Shown piece after piece: positions 31,060 through 35,498 of a DNA stretch of 35,498 nt (the stretch's first letter is position 1; every line of letters starts with the position of its first letter). Source of the DNA: CAIZGX01 sp964385405 (GTDB lineage Bacteria; Bacteroidota; Bacteroidia; Flavobacteriales_D; Sanyastnellaceae); assembly GCA_964385405.1 (NCBI GenBank), contig CAYLOT010000025.1, positions 1 to 35,498 on the forward strand, read 5' to 3'. Position numbers and translations under genes: made by a program. Below the pieces are notes generated by a model. That model saw only the letters and a list, made by a program, of their open reading frames with translations, did not search any database and was not told where the DNA came from.

Positions 31060-31563
31060 TTAATCTGCATTTTTAAATCGAGGACCGTGCGGAGGTCTAC
31101 CTCCTGGGGGTGGACCGGGATGGCCACCCTTTCTTCCAACTTCTTCCAACAAGACTTTATGAAACTCTCGCTCAATACCAGGAAGCTTCGCGGTTTTCTG
31201 AACCCCAAGGACTTTACTGCATGCAATCATAAAGTTCGAATCTTCTTCAACCTCTTTCACACGAAGCGAAGAAATTTCATTGTTCAACGATTCAAAAGCT
31301 TTCTGATTCTCTCCCAAAGCTTCCATCTTGTCCATGACCTTTTTCAATTCCTTACGATGGGTCTTTTGCGTTTCTTCATGTGCATTGTAAACCGGCCAAA
31401 ACTTTTCAGCCTCAACAGGAGTTAATGCCAATTCACTTGTAATGTAAGCGCGTTTTAACGCTTCAACTTTTTCACTTCGCTTCGGCTCGTCGCGATCGGG
31501 TTGTGCGTATGCGCCCAAGGAGCAAATGCACAGTAAAAGAATCATTGTCTTTTTCATGTTCAT
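31060..31563 (-). CDS. Spy/CpxP-like periplasmic sensor of an ECF sigma system
   Basis: This 167-residue protein has a signal peptide (MKKTMILLLCICSLGAYA). The mature part is highly helical: KRAYITSELALTPVEAEKFW then PVYNAHEETQKTHRKELK, matching Bacteroidota proteins named 'sensor of ECF-type sigma factor' and the LTxEEAxxFWPVY pattern. It ends in a Gly/Pro/His-rich tail (GHPGPPPGGRPPHGPR). The family is thought to sense periplasmic stress or metals. It lies one base after the anti-sigma-like gene and behind the sigma factor, so the three form one operon. The proline/histidine tail could bind metal, but this is inference. Confidence 0.78.
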   Translation of the reverse strand: MNMKKTMILLLCICSLGAYAQPDRDEPKRSEKVEALKRAYITSELALTPVEAEKFWPVYNAHEETQKTHRKELKKVMDKMEALGENQKAFESLNNEISSLRVKEVEEDSNFMIACSKVLGVQKTAKLPGIEREFHKVLLEEVGRKGGHPGPPPGGRPPHGPRFKNAD

Positions 31564-31564
31564 A

Positions 31565-32038
31565 TCAATCTAAGTTTTCAATAAAATCTGAATCTTCTTC
31601 CAATAAATACGCTACCAATTCCTCCCTTGGAATTTCTTTTAATCCTTGAGTCACCGTTTCTCTATTCTTACCTTCTCTTAACTTCTCTTCCCCACTCATC
31701 CCCTCTCTTACCCTCTCTTCATTCTCATTCTCATTCTCATTCTGTTTCTCATTCTCAATGTTCCCCTCTCTTACCTCGGTCGAAAGATTTATCGCCCCTA
31801 AATCTTCCTCATTCTTCCCTCCTCTTCCCTCCTCTTCCCTTACTTTACCTTGTGCAATCTCTTGATTTTGATCGTTGCCTTTCCACATAAAAAATCCAAC
31901 ACCAATCACACATGCCGCAGCCAAAGCCAGCAGCCATTTCCCGGTCGGGAACTTTCGAACGGGCATGAGTGCCTTTTTATTTTTTTCGAAATAATCGGAA
32001 GGGATATTCCACTCGTTATTCTTCATTTTCTTTTGCAT
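31565..32038 (-). CDS. Anti-sigma-like membrane protein with low-complexity linker
   Basis: This 157-residue protein overlaps the sigma factor gene by 23 bases (11 if started at the second Met at 32026, MKNNEWNIP). Residues about 1-30 would be cytoplasmic, with one transmembrane helix at about 34-50 (WLLALAAACVIGVGFFMW). The periplasmic part is an extremely charged linker with NENENENEE and REGKNRE repeats, then a short acidic end (ELVAYLLEEDSDFIENLD). Bacteroidota sigma operons often have such a second gene acting as anti-sigma factor. No zinc-binding anti-sigma motif is seen. The linker is encoded by perfect CATTCT hexamers on the forward strand (31720-31743) and can expand in frame. Confidence 0.65.
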   Translation of the reverse strand: MQKKMKNNEWNIPSDYFEKNKKALMPVRKFPTGKWLLALAAACVIGVGFFMWKGNDQNQEIAQGKVREEEGRGGKNEEDLGAINLSTEVREGNIENEKQNENENENEERVREGMSGEEKLREGKNRETVTQGLKEIPREELVAYLLEEDSDFIENLD

Positions 32039-32600
32039 TTAATTCAACCCGCATTTCATTGTGTTGAATGTCTTGTTTTATTTTTTCTACTGCGTGATGG
32101 AAGCTCGCTTTCAAAGCTCCCACGCTGGTTCCTGTAATCTCTGCTATTTCGGTGTACTTCTTCTCTTCATAATACTTCATCACAAACACAGCACGTTGCT
32201 TTTCCGGAAGTGCTGCCACCATGGCTTGCAAGCGCAGTTGCATTTCATCGCCGCTGTAGTGCACATCTTCTTCCAACTGCCTTGCGTTATTTAAAACAAG
32301 CTCGTTCCAATCTCCTTTCACGGTTCGCTTAGTTTTCTCAATGTGTGCGAGCGCCTCCCTGCATGCAATGCTGTGCATCCACGTTCCCAGTTTACTATCT
32401 CCACGAAAATTGTCTATTCCTTTGAAAACTCGAACGAATGTCTCTTGCAAAACATCGTTGGTGTCTTCGTGGTTCAATAACATTCTTCGAATAAAAAAGT
32501 ATAGCTGTTTTTGGTAATCTGAAATAAGCATCTCATAGCCTTTGTTTCTCGTCTTTGAAACAGAAATTAGGGTTAAGATTTCTTTTTCACGTCCTACCAT
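32016..32600 (-). CDS. ECF-type RNA polymerase sigma factor
   Basis: This 194-residue protein has sigma region 2 at about 25-95 (YQKQLYFFIRRMLLNHEDTN, DVLQETFVRVFKGIDNFRGD, then KLGTWMHSIACREAL) and region 4 at about 130-185 (LPEKQRAVFVMKYYEEKKYT, EIAEITGTSVGALKASFHHA). The second-helix residues of region 4 show it is a functional sigma70-family factor. It heads the operon with the anti-sigma-like and Spy-like genes, so it probably responds to envelope stress. The start at 32600 (MVGREKEILTLISVSKTRNK) agrees with the common form of this subgroup. Confidence 0.92.
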   Translation of the reverse strand: MVGREKEILTLISVSKTRNKGYEMLISDYQKQLYFFIRRMLLNHEDTNDVLQETFVRVFKGIDNFRGDSKLGTWMHSIACREALAHIEKTKRTVKGDWNELVLNNARQLEEDVHYSGDEMQLRLQAMVAALPEKQRAVFVMKYYEEKKYTEIAEITGTSVGALKASFHHAVEKIKQDIQHNEMRVELNAKENEE

Positions 32601-32649
32601 AACCTGTAAGAACTAAAAGTTTGAAAAGGGTTTAATTCGAAATGAAAAA

Positions 32650-33315
32650 TTACCATTTTCCTCTGTGGGTCTCTTGTTCAAGGGCCTTTTCTAAATGCTC
32701 TAAGTAGGCCTCTCGTGTGATAAGTTGAGCACCCAATGAAACGAGATGCGAATTTTCCACTTGTCCGTCGATCCACTCCATTCCCCATTCCTTGCAGCGT
32801 TGAATCAAATGCCAAAGTGCCAATTTAGACGTGTTCGATTCGGTTGAAAACATACTTTCTCCACAGAACATACCGCCTAGGTTCACGCCGTACAATCCGC
32901 CAACAAGAACATCTCCCTTCCAAACTTCCACTGAATGTGCGAAACCCAGGGCATGCAATTCTGTATACGCCTGAATCATTTCTGGAAGAATCCAAGTTTC
33001 GTCTTCTCGACCATTGCCCGCGCAAGCGCGAATAACTTCGGAAAAAGCACGATCAAACGAATAGGTGTAAACACCTTTTTCGTAAAGCAAACGGGTCGAT
33101 TTACTAGGTTTGAAGGAAGGGATGTAAAAGACACAACGTTCTTCTGGACAATACCAACGGGGGTCTCCGGGTTCTTCGTACCAAGGAAAAATTCCTTTTG
33201 AATAAGCGAGCAACAATCTTGAAACAGAAAGATCTCCGCCAACAGCAACAAGATTGTCTTCAAATTCCTCGGGACCGGGGAACCACAATTCGTCTGAGAG
33301 TCTGTAAATTGGCAT
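32650..33315 (-). CDS. aat: Leucyl/phenylalanyl-tRNA-protein transferase
   Basis: This 221-residue protein is Aat, which adds Leu or Phe from tRNA to basic N-termini, marking proteins for ClpAP through the N-degron pathway. Family motifs are complete: ELWFPGPEEFEDNLVAVGGD, SKGIFPWYEEPGDPRWYCPE, THSVEVW-type AHSVEVWKGD, and GGLYGVNLGGMFCGESMFST. A TAACTTCG box (reverse strand, 33323-33330) sits directly upstream, and the gene is divergent from the Nudix hydrolase. Nothing unusual was found. Confidence 0.95.
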   Translation of the reverse strand: MPIYRLSDELWFPGPEEFEDNLVAVGGDLSVSRLLLAYSKGIFPWYEEPGDPRWYCPEERCVFYIPSFKPSKSTRLLYEKGVYTYSFDRAFSEVIRACAGNGREDETWILPEMIQAYTELHALGFAHSVEVWKGDVLVGGLYGVNLGGMFCGESMFSTESNTSKLALWHLIQRCKEWGMEWIDGQVENSHLVSLGAQLITREAYLEHLEKALEQETHRGKW

Positions 33316-33322
33316 CGCGATA

Positions 33323-33330
33323 CGAAGTTA
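33323..33330 (-). promoter_or_regulatory. -7 element of aat
   Basis: Reverse-strand TAACTTCG fits TAnnTTCG and lies 7 bases before the aat ATG at 33315. This is again a very short leader. Confidence 0.4.
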
Positions 33331-33359
33331 GTTCTACTTTGACTTCGAATTGAAAAACT

Positions 33360-33986
33360 ATGCAATGGATTGAAGAACAATTACAGAAACCTTTTGAACC
33401 GAAGGCCTACAGCGAACTCGACGCCTACATTCGCGAGAGCGCAGCTGAAGCGCGAAAGCTCTCGCCCACTCCTCGCGAAAGCGCCGTGGTAATTGTGATT
33501 CATCCGTATGAAGACGATGCTGGCTTAACCTTAATTCAGCGTCCGGTTTACAACGGGGTTCACAGCGGGCAGATGGCATTTCCCGGGGGGAAGAAAGACG
33601 AAGGCGATCAAAGTCTTTTGCATACGGCCTTGCGCGAATTGAACGAAGAAGTGGGGCTTTCCCTTCCAACCGAAAAAAAATATTTTAAGTTGAATGAAAT
33701 ATTCATTCCTCCGAGCCGCATGTTGGTTCAGCCTTTTGCTGCGGTGTTGAATGAAATTCCGAATTTCATTCCCGATGAAAAAGAAGTGGCAGCGTTAGTT
33801 CCTATTCCGCTTGGGCATTTCGGAGCGAAGATGAAGACTGAACGAATGGACATCTTTATGCCGCACATTCAGCAAACGAAGTCGGTGCCTGCTATTCGCT
33901 ATAACGACTATTTGATTTGGGGAGCAACTGCCATGATGTTGTTTGAACTGCGCGACCGCTTGGATTTAAAAAATAAATATGAATAA
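33360..33986 (+). CDS. Nudix hydrolase, CoA pyrophosphatase-like
   Basis: This 208-residue protein has the NUDIX box GGKKDEGDQSLLHTALRELN with EEVGL at about 77-101, including the catalytic RE and EE pairs. The upstream VIQRPVYNGVHSGQMAFPGG-like stretch (LIQRPVYNGVHSGQMAFPGG) and the leading SAVVIVIHPYEDDAGLTLIQ are typical of NudL/YeaB-type CoA diphosphatases, which cut coenzyme A to phosphopantetheine and 3',5'-ADP. The usual acidic position before TALRE is a D, as in that subfamily. The start ATG lies 44 bases from the divergent aat start. Confidence 0.9.
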   Translation: MQWIEEQLQKPFEPKAYSELDAYIRESAAEARKLSPTPRESAVVIVIHPYEDDAGLTLIQRPVYNGVHSGQMAFPGGKKDEGDQSLLHTALRELNEEVGLSLPTEKKYFKLNEIFIPPSRMLVQPFAAVLNEIPNFIPDEKEVAALVPIPLGHFGAKMKTERMDIFMPHIQQTKSVPAIRYNDYLIWGATAMMLFELRDRLDLKNKYE

Positions 33987-34035
33987 TTGAACCGATCTGT
34001 GCGTTACCTGTACAGCGGCATGAAACACCCTTCTT

Positions 34036-34641
34036 TTGGCACTATTTAACAAACATAAAACGTATGCTTCCTTCAAAGACGAAGAGCTCATGCCGCTGAT
34101 TGCGGCCGGCAACGAACGTGCCTTTGAAGAATTATACACCCGATACAGCCGGCCGATACATTCTTACTTCTTTCGCATGCTGCGAAAAGACAAAGAGGTT
34201 GCGGCCGACTTCACGCAAGAACTGTTCAGCAAAGTCTTTCGTCATGCCGAAGGCTTCGATGTGAAACGTAATTTCAAGACATGGCTCTACAGCATGGCGC
34301 ACAACCAGTGTAAGAATGAATATGCGAAGCATGAAGTTCGCGCTGAAGCGCGAATGACTATTGCGACAGCCGAGTTGCACGAACACGACCGCGACATGGA
34401 CCGTTCTAAATTCGAAGAGGCACTGCAAGATGCGTTGTCGCAATTAGACGAAACCAAGCGAACCACCTTCGAGCTGCGTTTCGTACATGAACTCAGTAAT
34501 CCGGAAATAGCCGAAACTATGGGCTGTTCCGAAGGAACCGTGAAATCACGCATCTTTTACACCCTCAAAGAACTCAACGGAATTCTTCACGAATACAAAG
34601 AACTTTTACTTTCATTTCTCTTCATTCTATTAAAACCATGA
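34036..34641 (+). CDS. ECF-type RNA polymerase sigma factor (second)
   Basis: This 201-residue protein starts at TTG (34036, MALFNKHKTYASFKDEELMP). Region 2 is at about 22-90: FEELYTRYSRPIHSYFFRML, EVAADFTQELFSKVFRHAEG, then FKTWLYSMAHNQCKNEY. Region 4 at about 135-185: SQLDETKRTTFELRFVHELS, then NPEIAETMGCSEGTVKSRIF. It is a complete sigma70-family ECF factor. Its stop overlaps the ATG of the next gene (ATGA at 34638), so the two are translationally coupled. The stimulus is not known. Confidence 0.92.
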   Translation: MALFNKHKTYASFKDEELMPLIAAGNERAFEELYTRYSRPIHSYFFRMLRKDKEVAADFTQELFSKVFRHAEGFDVKRNFKTWLYSMAHNQCKNEYAKHEVRAEARMTIATAELHEHDRDMDRSKFEEALQDALSQLDETKRTTFELRFVHELSNPEIAETMGCSEGTVKSRIFYTLKELNGILHEYKELLLSFLFILLKP

Positions 34642-35468
34642 GCACACAAAAACCTTTCACCTATCAGCCCGAAGACTTGGAGCGACTCTTGCGCACCAAG
34701 GAATTCAGTGGTTTGCTTCCAGAGGAACGCGCCTTTGTGTTGCAACATGTTTCCAACGAAAAGGAATTCAATGAACTCAAAATGCTTTTGGGAAACATTG
34801 AATCTTCCGAACACGAGATGCAAGATCCGCCTGCAGCAGTCTGGAAAAATTTAAAGAAGGAATTCAATCAGCAAAAGCCTTCACGCTTCAAAGTATGGCT
34901 GAACATTCTCTTCCCTCCTCTTCCCAAGTGGAGCGGATTCCGCACGGTTTCTTTTTCTTTGGTTGGAATGGCAGCCGTTGTTGGAGCAGTGATTTGGTTC
35001 GTTCCGAAAGAAAATAATTCAAATCAATTCGCAAGCGTTGAAAACAATTCCAACAACAATACCATTCCGGGTGCAACGAATGACACTCTCTCTGAAAACT
35101 CAGAATTCAAAGTGAATCCCGAACCATACGCAGAACTCAATCCGATATCTGGACTTTACTCTGTGCCCGAAGTTCGCGAGGTTGAGCATATCCACGAAGC
35201 CCCACTTATGGACGATGTTCATGAAGAAAACACCACGGCACCTGAAGACAAACTTCAGGAAGCCAAGGCCGATCGATCCATGGAAAACGATTCTCCAGCC
35301 ACCATTGAAAGTACGAATGCCACGCAAACTTTTACAACTACATCGAATAGCAATTTGAGCGTTCCTGCAGCCACATGGACAACCGATGAAAAGGCGAATG
35401 TCATAGTTGTAGATTCGGTAAAAATTCAGCCCAAGAAGAAAAAGAAAACGCCACCGAAGAAAAAGTGA
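34638..35468 (+). CDS. Putative anti-sigma factor with membrane helix and lysine tail
   Basis: This 276-residue protein overlaps the second sigma factor by four bases. Residues about 1-85 are cytoplasmic and helical (EDLERLLRTKEFSGLLPEER, then AFVLQHVSNEKEFNELKMLL). One transmembrane helix lies at about 98-115 (VSFSLVGMAAVVGAVIWF). The remaining 160 residues are a long Asn/Thr/Glu-rich periplasmic region (NNSNQFASVENNSNNNTIPG) ending in a lysine-rich tail, KKKKKTPPKKK. The position and topology fit an anti-sigma factor. No named domain is recognised. The sequence beyond 35468 is too short to call. Confidence 0.7.
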   Translation: MSTQKPFTYQPEDLERLLRTKEFSGLLPEERAFVLQHVSNEKEFNELKMLLGNIESSEHEMQDPPAAVWKNLKKEFNQQKPSRFKVWLNILFPPLPKWSGFRTVSFSLVGMAAVVGAVIWFVPKENNSNQFASVENNSNNNTIPGATNDTLSENSEFKVNPEPYAELNPISGLYSVPEVREVEHIHEAPLMDDVHEENTTAPEDKLQEAKADRSMENDSPATIESTNATQTFTTTSNSNLSVPAATWTTDEKANVIVVDSVKIQPKKKKKTPPKKK

Positions 35469-35498
35469 CGAATAATTTTCAAAATGGACATTGTATGT

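Noticed and set aside
31565..32038. Low-complexity stretch as a frameshifted or non-coding segment
   Set aside because: Frame stays open, overlaps the sigma gene as expected, and has a membrane helix; the repeats explain the odd composition.

Overview
The window reads as a Bacteroidota chromosome, most likely Flavobacteriales. The signs are two TonB-dependent receptors, a type IX secretion sorting domain, a Spy-like 'sensor of ECF sigma factor' gene, a GreA/GreB-like protein of the flavobacterial type, an RteC-like regulator, and promoters of the Bacteroidota form TTG-N17-21-TAnnTTTG (often TAnnTTCG). No species can be named from the sequence.

Region 1 (1-6216) is AT-rich and looks like the end of an integrated conjugative or mobilisable element. 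It holds dinD (running off the left edge) behind an XRE regulator, a Toprim/RecA-type primase-helicase, an excisionase-like HTH protein, and an RteC-like regulator split at a nine-A tract. Several large inverted repeats lie where operators are expected. At the very end is a three-gene cargo operon on the other strand: a small ADP-ribosyltransferase-like protein, an 80-residue protein and a SecB-like chaperone. This has the layout of a toxin-antitoxin-chaperone (CmdTAC-like) phage-defence system and is the most interesting item in the window. The region closes with a perfect Bacteroidota promoter, a short transcript candidate with a tRNA-3'-end-like tail, and a strong terminator. That tail may be the attachment-site scar of the element.

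Region 2 (6217-13700) is a loose set of accessory and poorly known genes: a membrane protein with SHOCT-like repeats, a three-gene operon of unknowns ending in a CHC2-like zinc finger protein, a DUF2461 protein, a GreA/B-like factor, a predicted outer-membrane protein, a DoxX protein and a TPR protein. Its intergenic spaces carry an unusual repeat: tandem CATTCG/CATTAG-type hexamers separated by variable mini-palindromes, in arrays at about 7460, 11475 and 12997, with related pieces at about 7952, 9643 and 10977.

Region 3 (13705-35498) is ordinary chromosomal gene content: BtuB-like and FecA-like TonB receptors, a CpsB/YwqE-type PHP phosphatase, YceI, thioredoxin, Lgt, an operon of 2OG-Fe(II) oxygenase, DUF7009-like protein and MoaA, an opposing operon of SAM hydrolase-family protein, ABM-domain protein and MoeA, PhoH, a large secreted vanadium-haloperoxidase-like protein, an SRPBCC protein, a sigma/anti-sigma/Spy-like stress operon, Aat, a Nudix hydrolase and a second ECF sigma/anti-sigma pair. 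MoaA and MoeA indicate molybdenum cofactor synthesis, with the other genes outside the window.
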